The position numbers and the translations under genes were made by a program. Shown here one piece after another: positions 54,467 to 63,208 of a stretch of 64,000 nt of DNA. The stretch is from positions 2,363,665 to 2,427,664 of the forward strand of contig NZ_HG428741.1 of the NCBI RefSeq assembly GCF_000380245.2, in the 5' to 3' direction. Position 1 is the stretch's first letter, and the number at the start of each line of letters is the position of its first letter. The DNA comes from Bacillus massiliigorillae (lineage in GTDB: Bacteria > Bacillota > Bacilli > Bacillales > DSM-1321). The notes under the pieces were generated by a model that saw nothing but the letters and a program-made list of their open reading frames with translations, made no database searches and was not told where the DNA came from.

Positions 54467-55045
54467 TTACTTCGAATTTTTGAATACCTCTTTGTTTTTT
54501 GCGAAATAATCCCAACCTGACCACAATGTAAAGAACATAGATACCCACAAAGCAATCGTAGCAAATGGGAAGTTAATAAACTCGAAAGGTAAATTGTGTA
54601 ACAATAAGGCAGCAATCGCAATGATTTGCGTCCATGTTTTAATTTTACCTAACATATTAGCAGCAACGACTTCTCCTGTCCCCGCTAAAATTAGTCTTAA
54701 TCCCGTAACAGCAAACTCTCGACTTATTATGACTATGACAATCCATGACGGTGCAGAACCTAATTCAACTAAAACAATCAAGGCAGCACTTACTAGTAAT
54801 TTATCCGCCAACGGATCTAAAAATTTCCCCAAATTTGTTACTAAATTATATTTTCGCGCTAAATGTCCATCGATCCAATCTGTAACTGAAGCAAAAATAA
54901 AAATTAGCGCACCTACCACATGAGCAACAGGAATAGAATAGTCTCCAATCGAAATATCTCCCCAATTAAAGTCTATCAACATAAATATTAAAAAGACTGG
55001 AATTAAACATATTCTTGATACTGTAATTTTATTAGGTAAATTCAA
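54467..55045 (-). CDS. pgsA: CDP-diacylglycerol-glycerol-3-phosphate 3-phosphatidyltransferase
   Basis: A 192-residue membrane enzyme that makes phosphatidylglycerol phosphate, the first step to phosphatidylglycerol. The CDP-alcohol phosphotransferase motif is clear: DWIDGHLARKYNLVTNLGKFLDPLADK (about 60-86) with all metal Asp residues. About five membrane segments follow. It lies between rodZ-like ymfM and cinA. Confidence 0.96.
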   Translation of the reverse strand: MNLPNKITVSRICLIPVFLIFMLIDFNWGDISIGDYSIPVAHVVGALIFIFASVTDWIDGHLARKYNLVTNLGKFLDPLADKLLVSAALIVLVELGSAPSWIVIVIISREFAVTGLRLILAGTGEVVAANMLGKIKTWTQIIAIAALLLHNLPFEFINFPFATIALWVSMFFTLWSGWDYFAKNKEVFKNSK

Positions 55046-55199
55046 AGCAAAAAACCTCCAGATGAAAAACGTCTATAAATTATTGTGAATTTATAAGCAT
55101 TTGCTTACAAATGAATAGAAATAGCGTCATACGTTTATGTATGATACATAGAACAACATTATTTCCTTTAAGTGTGTAGACTAAAATAGAGCAAAACCA

Positions 55200-55301
55200 G
55201 CCATGCAACTTAAAACAAGACAACATTAACAAGAAATCTACTTACGACTTCTAGAAAAGAGAAAGCTTGTTTTCGAGCATGGCGGGTGTTAGTTTAAACA
55301 G
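55200..55301. repeat. Structured repeat, second copy
   Basis: GCCATGC (55200-55206) pairs with GCATGGC (55277-55283), and AAAACAAG with CTTGTTTT inside. The right part, GCATGGCGGGTGTTAG... to CAG at 55301, matches the right part of the 48.6-kb repeat at about 20 of 25 bases. It lies 4 bases past the ymfM stop codon. Confidence 0.6.
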
Positions 55302-55304
55302 CTA

Positions 55305-56198
55305 CTATTCTGCTTTTGTAAATGTAATAGTAATATCTTGTCTTACAATTTCATTCGGATTATTTTGATATGGTAATAACTCATCATTTACATAAATATC
55401 TGTATTAATTGAATTACCTATAACAAGATCCGTCTTTGATTGATCCGTTAAATCAACTTCTTTACTTTCATTTTCTTTCAATAAACCTTGGAAGACAGAT
55501 TTTCCAGTACCGTCTTTAATATTAACCCACGTATCTCCTTTTGCACTTAGCTTTAGCTTGAAAGTTTCTGCGTTCTTCAATTCATACGTAGAGTGTTTCC
55601 CAGACGCTTGTACAGCTGCAATTTCTTGTTTCTTGGCAGGCTCTTTCTTATCTTTTTTATCTTCCTTATCAGCTTTATTTTTGTCTTTATCTTTATTTAC
55701 CGTAGCATTTTCTTTATCTTTATTATCAGTTTTGGCATCTTCATTTTGTTCAATCACAATAGGTTGATCTGAATCTTTCGGTGAATTATTGTTCTTTGAA
55801 CCAACAACATTTGAGACAAGAAACCAAACTAACACAGCAGCACCAATGATAAATACACCTACTAATATTTTTGGCAACGCTTCTAGTAATTTTGATTGAC
55901 TTGGAGATATCGTTTTCTTTGACTGAACTCTAGATAGCTGTTCAGTACTTTCTTCTTCACGTGCGGCTGGTACTTCATTCTTATACTGTTCAAAAATTTC
56001 CTCAGGATCTAAACCAACTGCTTCCGCATATTGTTTGATAAATGCTCGAACATAAAACTTTCCAGGCATCATATCATAATTACCTTTTTCAATACCAATC
56101 AAGTATCTCTTTTGAATCTTCGTTAATTGCTGCAAGTCATCTAAGCTCAGCCCGTTTGCTTCGCGCGCTGCTCTTAACGTATTTCCTAATTCAGTCAC
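55305..56198 (-). CDS. ymfM: RodZ-like cell-shape protein (YmfM)
   Basis: A 297-residue bitopic membrane protein. The cytoplasmic N-terminus is a Cro/CI-type helix-turn-helix (LGNTLRAAREANGLSLDDLQQLTKIQKRYLIGIEKGNYD), which in RodZ binds MreB. A membrane segment lies at about 110-131 (ILVGVFIIGAAVLVWFLVSNVV). A long Lys/Asp-rich linker follows (about 140-190), then a C-terminal beta domain (DUF4115-like, YELKNAETFKLKLSAKGDTWVNIKD). It is upstream of pgsA. Confidence 0.93.
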   Translation of the reverse strand: MTELGNTLRAAREANGLSLDDLQQLTKIQKRYLIGIEKGNYDMMPGKFYVRAFIKQYAEAVGLDPEEIFEQYKNEVPAAREEESTEQLSRVQSKKTISPSQSKLLEALPKILVGVFIIGAAVLVWFLVSNVVGSKNNNSPKDSDQPIVIEQNEDAKTDNKDKENATVNKDKDKNKADKEDKKDKKEPAKKQEIAAVQASGKHSTYELKNAETFKLKLSAKGDTWVNIKDGTGKSVFQGLLKENESKEVDLTDQSKTDLVIGNSINTDIYVNDELLPYQNNPNEIVRQDITITFTKAE

Positions 56199-56218
56199 TT
56201 ATAAACACCTTCTATACT

Positions 56219-57010
56219 TTAGAAATCGAAGGATCCAAAATCTGATCCTCCCAAAAATTGATTTTGATTTACAATTTCATATGTAATTTCTTCTTCATGA
56301 TTGTTTCTTAGCTCGATAATGTAATCAAAATCATCTAATGTGTATTCGGAGTTTTGGACAAATACATCTGGATGTTCTATTACTTTTACCGAATTAAGAC
56401 TCATAATTTCTCTAACGAGTTGCCAATGCTTTTCATTTGCCCTTTTGGTTGAAACGATTCCATCTATAATAAATAAATTATTATCATTATATTCATCTTG
56501 AATAAGCTGATTTCTGATTGTTTGCTTTAATAAAGTAGATGACACAAACAACCATCTTTTATTGGCACAAACACTTGCAGCTACAATTGATTCCGTTTTG
56601 CCCACTCTAGGCATACCGCGGATACCTATCAGCTTATGGCCTTCCTTCTTAAAAAGCTCAGCCATAAAATCAACTAAAATACCGAGCTCATCCCTAACAA
56701 ATCGAAACGTTTTCTTATCATCAACGTCTCTTTGAATATAACGCCCATGACGAACAGCTAATCGATCCAAAAACTTTGGTTCACGTAATTTGATTACTTT
56801 TATCGTATCCATCGTTGATAAGATTGATTCTAAACGTTCAATATTTTTACTATCCTTCGCCTTTAACAATAATCCCCTTCGGCCTTCGTCTACACCGTTA
56901 ATCGTAACAATATTAATGGAAAGCATACCAAGCAGTGAGGAAATATCACCTAACAAGCCAGGACGATTCTTCTGAATTTCATATTCGAAATACCACTCTT
57001 TCCGATCCAT
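56219..57010 (-). CDS. ymfK: YmfK family protein (DUF3388)
   Basis: A 263-residue protein with an N-terminal ACT-like part (EYEIQKNRPGLLGDISSLLGMLSINIVTINGVDEGRRGLLL) and a C-terminal nucleotide-binding-like part (GIRGMPRVGKTESIVAASVCANKRWLFVS) with a P-loop-like GxPRVGKTE sequence. DNNLFIIDGIVS could be the Walker B equivalent. Its function is not known. It lies in the ymfMKJ order seen in B. subtilis, 20 bp upstream of ymfM. Confidence 0.88.
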   Translation of the reverse strand: MDRKEWYFEYEIQKNRPGLLGDISSLLGMLSINIVTINGVDEGRRGLLLKAKDSKNIERLESILSTMDTIKVIKLREPKFLDRLAVRHGRYIQRDVDDKKTFRFVRDELGILVDFMAELFKKEGHKLIGIRGMPRVGKTESIVAASVCANKRWLFVSSTLLKQTIRNQLIQDEYNDNNLFIIDGIVSTKRANEKHWQLVREIMSLNSVKVIEHPDVFVQNSEYTLDDFDYIIELRNNHEEEITYEIVNQNQFLGGSDFGSFDF

Positions 57011-57217
57011 TCCAATACTCCCTGCCCTTCATGACAAATTCCAACAAAATTTCATTAGCTTATATAATAATAAATGATTTGGTAGCAATATTAAAGGAAA
57101 AACAACATAAAAAAAAATTGTTAAAATATTTCTGACTTCAACTACACAATTGCAATAAATAACTCAATTCCATTAATGCGCTTACATTGGAAGAAAAGAT
57201 TTTTTTAGAATTTAAAA

Positions 57218-57238
57218 AAGAGAGGATTACCCTCTCTT
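57218..57238 (-). terminator. Terminator after ymfJ
   Basis: AAGAGAGG and CCTCTCTT pair around a 5-nt loop. The stem reaches the ymfJ stop codon, and TTTTTTAAATTC follows on the minus strand. Confidence 0.8.
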
Positions 57239-57494
57239 ACTTAGATGAATTATTATTCACCATTTTGACCATCACATTAGCAATCGCATGTTTTTCTTCT
57301 TCAGAAGCAACAGACCATATTTCTGCTAATATCTTCTCTTGGTCATTTTTTGGTGTAATGTTATTCGCTAAATAATCACCAATTTCAAACGCTAATTCAG
57401 AAATAACTCCACTTGATAAACCCTCAGACTGAGCAGTACTTAATCGATCACCTAAGAAGTTCTTCCATTGATCCCAGTTATCTAAAATTGACAT
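57237..57494 (-). CDS. ymfJ: YmfJ family protein (DUF3243)
   Basis: An 85-residue helical protein from the ATG 57492-57494, preceded by AAAGGGTG; a GTG three codons earlier would overlap this site. The sequence SILDNWDQWKNFLGDRLSTAQSEGLSSGVISELAFEIGDYLANN is typical of DUF3243. Role unknown. It lies in the ymf cluster, between ymfI and ymfK. Confidence 0.9.
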   Translation of the reverse strand: MSILDNWDQWKNFLGDRLSTAQSEGLSSGVISELAFEIGDYLANNITPKNDQEKILAEIWSVASEEEKHAIANVMVKMVNNNSSK

Positions 57495-57586
57495 CTTTAT
57501 CACCCTTTCTTACTTATAATGTGCGTAAAGATCTCAATCAATATTCATAAATAAACTAAACTTCTAACACAATTTCCTTCTTAAAA

Positions 57587-58312
57587 TCACATATACCAAC
57601 CACCATTTACTTTTAACACGTGACCCGTTATATAAGAAGATTTACCTGAAAGTAAATAAGTGATGCAATGGGCAATTTCTTCTGGTTGAGCAAGCCTTCC
57701 TAGTGGTATTTCATCCGCTAATTCTTGTTTCTCTTCCTCTGAAAAAGTCTTTAACATTGGTGTTTCTACAGCTCCGGGCGAAACAGCATTAACACGGACA
57801 CCCATTGGGGCTAACTCTTTACTTAAAGCCTTAACAAATGCATTCTGACCACCTTTAAGCATGCTATATAACACTTCACATGAAGCACCTGTATCACCCC
57901 ATATGGAGGTAACGGCTACAATAGATGAACCTTCCTCTTTCATCAGCTTTGACAAGAGCTTCTGCACAATAAAAAATGGGCTAGTCATATGAATAGCCAT
58001 CATCTCATTCATCGTCTCTACATCCACATCTGAAACAAGACCATAATGGGCCTTACCACTATTTAAAACAAGGCTATGAATAGAAAAAATATTTGAGCAT
58101 AATACATCTACACCTTCATTTGTACTTAAGTCAGCTTGAATTGGTACTAACTCAACATCAAATACCTGTAATTGCATCATAAGCTCGTCAATCGCTGTCT
58201 TATTCGTATTGTAATGAAGATATAACGAATAACCTTGACGAGCTAATTCCATTGCCGTCGCTTTTCCTATAGAGCCACTCGCTCCTGTAATTAACACAAA
58301 TTTATTTTTCAC
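57587..58312 (-). CDS. ymfI: SDR-family reductase YmfI (EF-P 5-aminopentanone reductase)
   Basis: A 241-residue short-chain dehydrogenase/reductase. The nucleotide-binding TGASGSIGKA is at 7-16, the NSGKAHYG segment at about 88-95, the catalytic Tyr and Lys in YSMLKGGQN (about 150-158), and the SPGAVETPM motif at about 180. In B. subtilis YmfI reduces 5-aminopentanone to 5-aminopentanol on Lys32 of elongation factor P, which supports swarming. The assignment to that job rests on gene order and family. Confidence 0.88.
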   Translation of the reverse strand: MKNKFVLITGASGSIGKATAMELARQGYSLYLHYNTNKTAIDELMMQLQVFDVELVPIQADLSTNEGVDVLCSNIFSIHSLVLNSGKAHYGLVSDVDVETMNEMMAIHMTSPFFIVQKLLSKLMKEEGSSIVAVTSIWGDTGASCEVLYSMLKGGQNAFVKALSKELAPMGVRVNAVSPGAVETPMLKTFSEEEKQELADEIPLGRLAQPEEIAHCITYLLSGKSSYITGHVLKVNGGWYM

Positions 58313-58351
58313 TTGGTAAACCCCTTTTTAAGTAATTCTAAGCTTCACAGA

Positions 58352-58380
58352 GAAAAGAGGATTGACTAGCAACCCTCTTC
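58352..58380 (-). terminator. Possible terminator between ymfH and ymfI
   Basis: GAAGAGG and CCTCTTTTC pair across a 13-nt loop; the T-run is modest, so partial read-through is likely. Confidence 0.5.
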
Positions 58381-58388
58381 TTTGCTTT

Positions 58389-59678
58389 TTATTTTTTTGG
58401 TACAACTTGACACACGGTAAATCTCTTCTCATCAATTAGCTCACTGGCCGCTTGACGAACATCCTCAATAGAAATCTCTTCAAGAACAGGTACAATATCA
58501 AAAAGACTTGTTTCATGAAAAGCATAACGTGTAAAGGAATTCGCAATATATTCAGGAGAATTAAGCGAACGTAAGAATGCACCGATTTTCTTCTTTTTCG
58601 TACGACTTAATACTTCTTCCGTAATCGCTTCTCCCGATTTCATTTCATTCAAATAAGATGTAATTGTTTCTGCCAGCTTATCTGGATTCTCAGTATCTCC
58701 ACCAACCATTGCAAAACCAAAATCTTTCTCTTGTGTATAATCATAAGAGAAAGAGGCATCAATTAACCCTTCTGAATATAATTCATCATACTTGGCAGAA
58801 CTTTTTCCGAAAAGCAAATCTAATAATAAATTAATCGTTAATTCGTTTTTCAACAAATCTCTACCTTCTTGATTAATTTTCGCAGCTTTAATCCCTACAA
58901 GACATTTTGGTGTTTGTACATTCATTGGAAGCACTGTTTTCTGCTTATCCACTTCAACTGGCTCTTGGTCATGTTTTCTTTTAATCTCTGGAGCAGCTTC
59001 GAATGATTTGCTCTGTTGGTTAGCACGAATTAAATCCATCGTCTTGACTGGATCAACGGCTCCAACGATAAACAGTAGCATATTGCTAGGATGATAAAAT
59101 GTTTCGTAGCATTCATAAAGCAAGTCTTTTGTAATCTTATCAATGGTTTCAATGGTACCTGCAATATCGATTCTAACCGGATTCGTACTATACATATTTT
59201 CGATAGTACCAAAATATAAGCGCCAATCTGGATTATCATCATACATTGTAATTTCTTGGCCAATAATCCCTTTTTCCTTTTCGACCGACTTCTCTGTAAA
59301 ATAAGGCTCTTGAACGAAATTTATCAGCGTAGTTAAATTTTTATCAAAATTAGAGGTAGACGAAAACAAATAAGCTGTCCGCGTAAATGATGTGAATGCA
59401 TTTGCAGATGCACCTTGTTTCGAAAACAACTGAAAAACATCACCATCTTCCTTCTCAAAAAGCTTATGCTCTAAAAAATGAGCGATACCATCCGGTACTT
59501 TTTTAAACTCTTCTTTTCCAAGCGGCTGAAACCAATTATCAACGGATCCATATTTAGTTGTAAATGTAGAAAATGTTTTATTAAAATCCTTCTTCGGCAG
59601 AATGTATACATCTAGCCCATTTTCTTGTTTTTCATAGTATAATACTTCATCAATTTGATTATATTTGATTTCCTTCAT
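58389..59678 (-). CDS. ymfH: M16-family peptidase YmfH (active-type subunit)
   Basis: A 429-residue processing-peptidase-like protein. It carries the inverted zinc motif HFLEH in GIAHFLEHKLFEKE (about 65-78), with the downstream Glu in the conserved IGQEITMYDDNP region. Two M16 lobes are visible, the second starting near residue 185. It pairs with YmfF, as mitochondrial processing peptidase alpha and beta do. Its start overlaps the ymfF stop by one base. Substrate unknown. Confidence 0.93.
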   Translation of the reverse strand: MKEIKYNQIDEVLYYEKQENGLDVYILPKKDFNKTFSTFTTKYGSVDNWFQPLGKEEFKKVPDGIAHFLEHKLFEKEDGDVFQLFSKQGASANAFTSFTRTAYLFSSTSNFDKNLTTLINFVQEPYFTEKSVEKEKGIIGQEITMYDDNPDWRLYFGTIENMYSTNPVRIDIAGTIETIDKITKDLLYECYETFYHPSNMLLFIVGAVDPVKTMDLIRANQQSKSFEAAPEIKRKHDQEPVEVDKQKTVLPMNVQTPKCLVGIKAAKINQEGRDLLKNELTINLLLDLLFGKSSAKYDELYSEGLIDASFSYDYTQEKDFGFAMVGGDTENPDKLAETITSYLNEMKSGEAITEEVLSRTKKKKIGAFLRSLNSPEYIANSFTRYAFHETSLFDIVPVLEEISIEDVRQAASELIDEKRFTVCQVVPKK

Positions 59679-60958
59679 TATTTAGCCACCTCCATTCCTG
59701 TTAAAAAATAAATCGTATCTAATTGAACTTGTTTACCAACTTCAATAATTTCGTTTCTTGTAACTTTCTTCACTTGTTCTAGCCATTCATCTATAGTTAC
59801 TTTCTTAGGAGCAACTACATTATGATAGAGCACTTCCACTAATCCATTCGCATTATCAATCGTTTCGAGTAATTGATTTTCAATAACAGCCTTTGTTTGA
59901 TCAATAATCTCATCAGAGAAATCACCTTTTTTCATTGCTTCCATTTGCTCATTGATGATAGAAAGTGTTTTTTGATAATTTTCTGATTGAATACCCGATA
60001 CAACCATCAGTAACCCTTTATGACTTTCAATACGTGAAGCCGCATAATAAGCTAAGCTATTCTTTTCACGCACTTCAAGAAATAGCTTTGAATGAGAAAA
60101 CCCTCCGAAAATGCCGTTAAATACTTGCAATGCAAAATACTTTGGGTCACCATAAATAATCCCAGTACGATATCCCATATTTAACTTTCCTTGCGCAACA
60201 TCCTGTTTCTCTACAACTTCATTCACTTCAATATCATCACTAGGTCTTACAAAGGGTTGTTGCTGTGGTTTGCGTTGTGTTAAGTTAATAAACTGATCAC
60301 ACAAAGACTCTACTTCAGCTTCATTAATATCACCAACGACATATAAATCTAACTCATCTGTTTCTAAAGCATGCACATAATAATCATAGAGAGATTGAGA
60401 AGTAATACCATCTACTTCGGACAAAACACCATTAACTTCCAAACCATACGGTTCATCTTTACACATCTCTTCAACTAATCGAATCGAAGAATAGCGCATT
60501 TTATCATCATTCAACGACTGAATTCTTTGCTTTAAAGTACGTTTCTCTTGATTGACGCTTTTCTGAACAAAGATACCGTTTTCAAGGTTTGGCTTAAACA
60601 AAACATCCGTTAACAACTCAATTCCTTTAGCAAGTAATGGTTCTGAATCAGATAGGAACTTTTCATTCGCAATCTCAAGTGTAACGGTAATAATATGATA
60701 CTCACCTTTTTTCCCTACATTAACATATAGCGCCGCTCCATATAAATCCTCTAAGTACGTTCTTAAAGATGTAGTACTTGGATACTTTGCTGTACTACTT
60801 TGTAATACTTGAGGTAATAACGCTCGTAAAGTAACCGTATCAATGGATAATGGCGCTTTCATTTTCCAAACAATCGTATTGGTTTTATATTTTTGTGTGC
60901 GCACAATATTTAGTCGGTACCCTTGTTTATCCGTAATAATTTGTTGATCTTGGGACAT
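59678..60958 (-). CDS. ymfF: M16-family protein YmfF (non-catalytic partner)
   Basis: A 426-residue homologue of YmfH. Where HxxEH would be expected it has LRALLPQVLQSSTAKYPST, so the zinc site is missing. The rest (KSVNQEKRTLKQRIQSLNDDKMRYS, EKNSLAYYAASRIESHKGLL) fits M16B partners. It probably forms the inactive half of a YmfF-YmfH peptidase. AGGGGGT precedes the ATG. It is translationally coupled to ymfH. Confidence 0.93.
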   Translation of the reverse strand: MSQDQQIITDKQGYRLNIVRTQKYKTNTIVWKMKAPLSIDTVTLRALLPQVLQSSTAKYPSTTSLRTYLEDLYGAALYVNVGKKGEYHIITVTLEIANEKFLSDSEPLLAKGIELLTDVLFKPNLENGIFVQKSVNQEKRTLKQRIQSLNDDKMRYSSIRLVEEMCKDEPYGLEVNGVLSEVDGITSQSLYDYYVHALETDELDLYVVGDINEAEVESLCDQFINLTQRKPQQQPFVRPSDDIEVNEVVEKQDVAQGKLNMGYRTGIIYGDPKYFALQVFNGIFGGFSHSKLFLEVREKNSLAYYAASRIESHKGLLMVVSGIQSENYQKTLSIINEQMEAMKKGDFSDEIIDQTKAVIENQLLETIDNANGLVEVLYHNVVAPKKVTIDEWLEQVKKVTRNEIIEVGKQVQLDTIYFLTGMEVAK

Positions 60959-61159
60959 GCAAAAACCCCCTCAAAGTTATGTAAAATACACGTCAAACAG
61001 TATTTATTCTACCTTTAACATGAAAAAAATAAACGTATACTTCTAAGATACCTTTTTCACGAGAAATGATGCAAGTATGAAATGGATGAAAGAAGAACGT
61101 TGTAGTTAGCAAAACGTTCTCTCGAAGGGAATCGCACAAAAAAATTCATAATTAAAAAA
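60959..61159. other. Region between the nup operon and ymfF
   Basis: No gene found. It should hold the ymfF promoter, which was not resolved. Confidence 0.4.
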
Positions 61160-61187
61160 TTCCACACGTAATATAATACGTGTGGAA
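61160..61187 (-). terminator. Terminator after the nucleoside transporter operon
   Basis: TTCCACACGTA and TACGTGTGGAA form a perfect 11-bp stem around a 6-nt loop; TTTTTAATT follows on the minus strand. Confidence 0.85.
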
Positions 61188-61201
61188 TAAGTTGATTATG
61201 A

Positions 61202-62161
61202 TTATCTATTTCCTTTTATATAAGGAACACCCGATGCTTTAGGAGCATCTGCACGTCCGATAAACCCTGCAAGTGCGATAATTGTTAACACATACGGTAA
61301 GATATCCAAATATACACTTGGAATTTCACTAAAGAATGGTAATGAGCCACCTACTACACGTAAACTTTGAGCTAAACCAAAGAATAGTGCTGCGCCCATA
61401 GCACCTAGTGGATGCCACTTACCAAAGATCATAGCGGCAATCGCCATAAAACCTTGTCCATTAATTGTCGCATGAGAGAAATCATTTGTTACAGTAATAG
61501 CGTGAATTGCTCCACCAATACCAGCAAATGCACCAGAAAGAACAACACCTAGGTAACGAATACGTGTAACATTAACGCCCATTGTATCAGCAGCCATTGG
61601 GTGCTCCCCAACTGCACGAAGACGTAAACCAAATGGTGTTTTGTAAATAACATACCAAACAACTACCGCTACAAGAATAGCAATATACGAAACGATATAT
61701 ACATCTTTAAAGAAAATATCACCAATTACTGGAATGTCACTTAAAAACGGAATGTCCATTTTATCAAAACGAACATCGATACGATCTGTTTGACCTTTAT
61801 CATAGAATAATTTTACTAAGAATAAACATAGTCCAACTGCTAAAAAGTTTAGTGCAACCCCTGATACAGTTTGGTCAGCGCGGAATGAAATGGAAGCAAC
61901 AGCATGTAGTAATGAGAACAACATACCAACTACCATTGCAGCCACAATTGCTAACCAAGGAGTTAAACTACCGAAAGTTGAACCAAATGTTAAAGTAAAT
62001 ACGATCGATGTAAAGGCACCGAATACCATTAAACCTTCTAAACCAATATTGATTACACCAGAACGCTCAGAAAAAACACCACCAAGTGCTGTAAAAATAA
62101 GAGGAGCTGATAATGCTAGCATCGAAGGTACGATGATGTGTAAAATTTCTAGAAAGCTCAT
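61202..62161 (-). CDS. nupQ: Nucleoside ABC transporter permease (NupQ-like)
   Basis: A 319-residue branched-chain/BmpC-type permease with about eight membrane segments. Conserved parts are FTALGGVFSERSGVINIGLEGLMVFGAF and GVNVTRIRYLGVVLSGAFAGIGGAI, the coupling helix to the ATPase. It forms a heterodimer with the neighbouring permease. The family carries nucleosides such as guanosine in B. subtilis; substrate is inferred. It is the last gene of the operon, directly after the other permease. Confidence 0.88.
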   Translation of the reverse strand: MSFLEILHIIVPSMLALSAPLIFTALGGVFSERSGVINIGLEGLMVFGAFTSIVFTLTFGSTFGSLTPWLAIVAAMVVGMLFSLLHAVASISFRADQTVSGVALNFLAVGLCLFLVKLFYDKGQTDRIDVRFDKMDIPFLSDIPVIGDIFFKDVYIVSYIAILVAVVVWYVIYKTPFGLRLRAVGEHPMAADTMGVNVTRIRYLGVVLSGAFAGIGGAIHAITVTNDFSHATINGQGFMAIAAMIFGKWHPLGAMGAALFFGLAQSLRVVGGSLPFFSEIPSVYLDILPYVLTIIALAGFIGRADAPKASGVPYIKGNR

Positions 62162-63208
62162 TTATTTCGCCCCCTTACGTTTTTTACGCTCTAAAAATAC
62201 ACGAATAATATAGCTTGATGCTACGAAGAAAATAATTAATGCGATAACAATATCAACAAGTTCATTTGGTACACCTGCAACGAACGGCATATTTAAGGCA
62301 CCCATTTTCAATGCACCAAATAATGTACCTGCTAATACAACACCTAAAGCTGCGTTACCACCAAGTAAGGCAACAGCAATACCATCAAAACCGATACCAG
62401 AGAATCCAGACTTAAGAGACGCATATTCATATGTTCCAAGCCCTTCCATTGCTCCAGCAAGTCCCGCTAGTGCACCAGAAATAACCATCGATAACACAAC
62501 ATTTTTACTAACATTCATTCCTGCATAACGAGATGCTTCTTGATTAAAACCAACAGCTTTTAACTCATAACCGGTTTTCGTTTTCTCTAAAATAAACCAC
62601 ATGAAGATGGAAGCAATTAGAGCAATGACAATTCCCCAGTGTAAACGTGAGTGATCAGTTAACCCTGATAAGAACGTTGAACGTAATGAAGCTGTTTCAG
62701 CGATTTTCTCTGTAGTATCAGCATTATCTGTAAGTACATTAAAAATCATGTAGTTTGTTACAAAAAGAGCTGTATAGTTCAACATGATAGAAACAATTAC
62801 TTCATGTACACGTAATTTTGCTTTTAAAATACCAGGAATAAACGCCCATAAAGCACCAGCAGCTATTGCCGCAATGACAGCCAATGGTAAATGAATCATC
62901 TTAGGCAAATCAAACTCTGTTCCAACCCAAACAGCAGCTAACCAACCCATAAGTAATTGACCTTCTACCCCGATATTAAATAACCCTGTTTTAAAGGCAA
63001 ACGCAACTGCTAAACCTGCAAGAATTAATGGTGCAGCTTGTCGAATTGTTTCACCGATATTATAGGCGTTACCGATTACACCTTCTAATAAAGCAGAATA
63101 CCCAAGTATAGGGTTATAACCTGATGCAAGCATAATAAATGCTCCTGCCAGTAAACCTAGCAATACGGCGATTACAGGTACTAACAAATTAACCGTACGT
63201 TTAGACAT
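62162..63208 (-). CDS. nupP: Nucleoside ABC transporter permease (NupP-like)
   Basis: A 348-residue permease with about ten membrane segments. Family marks are AFKTGLFNIGVEGQLLMG, MLNYTALFVTNYM and GMNVSKNVVLSMVISGALAGLAGAMEGLG. Its start overlaps the ATPase stop by 8 bases, so the two are translationally coupled. Confidence 0.88.
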   Translation of the reverse strand: MSKRTVNLLVPVIAVLLGLLAGAFIMLASGYNPILGYSALLEGVIGNAYNIGETIRQAAPLILAGLAVAFAFKTGLFNIGVEGQLLMGWLAAVWVGTEFDLPKMIHLPLAVIAAIAAGALWAFIPGILKAKLRVHEVIVSIMLNYTALFVTNYMIFNVLTDNADTTEKIAETASLRSTFLSGLTDHSRLHWGIVIALIASIFMWFILEKTKTGYELKAVGFNQEASRYAGMNVSKNVVLSMVISGALAGLAGAMEGLGTYEYASLKSGFSGIGFDGIAVALLGGNAALGVVLAGTLFGALKMGALNMPFVAGVPNELVDIVIALIIFFVASSYIIRVFLERKKRKGAK

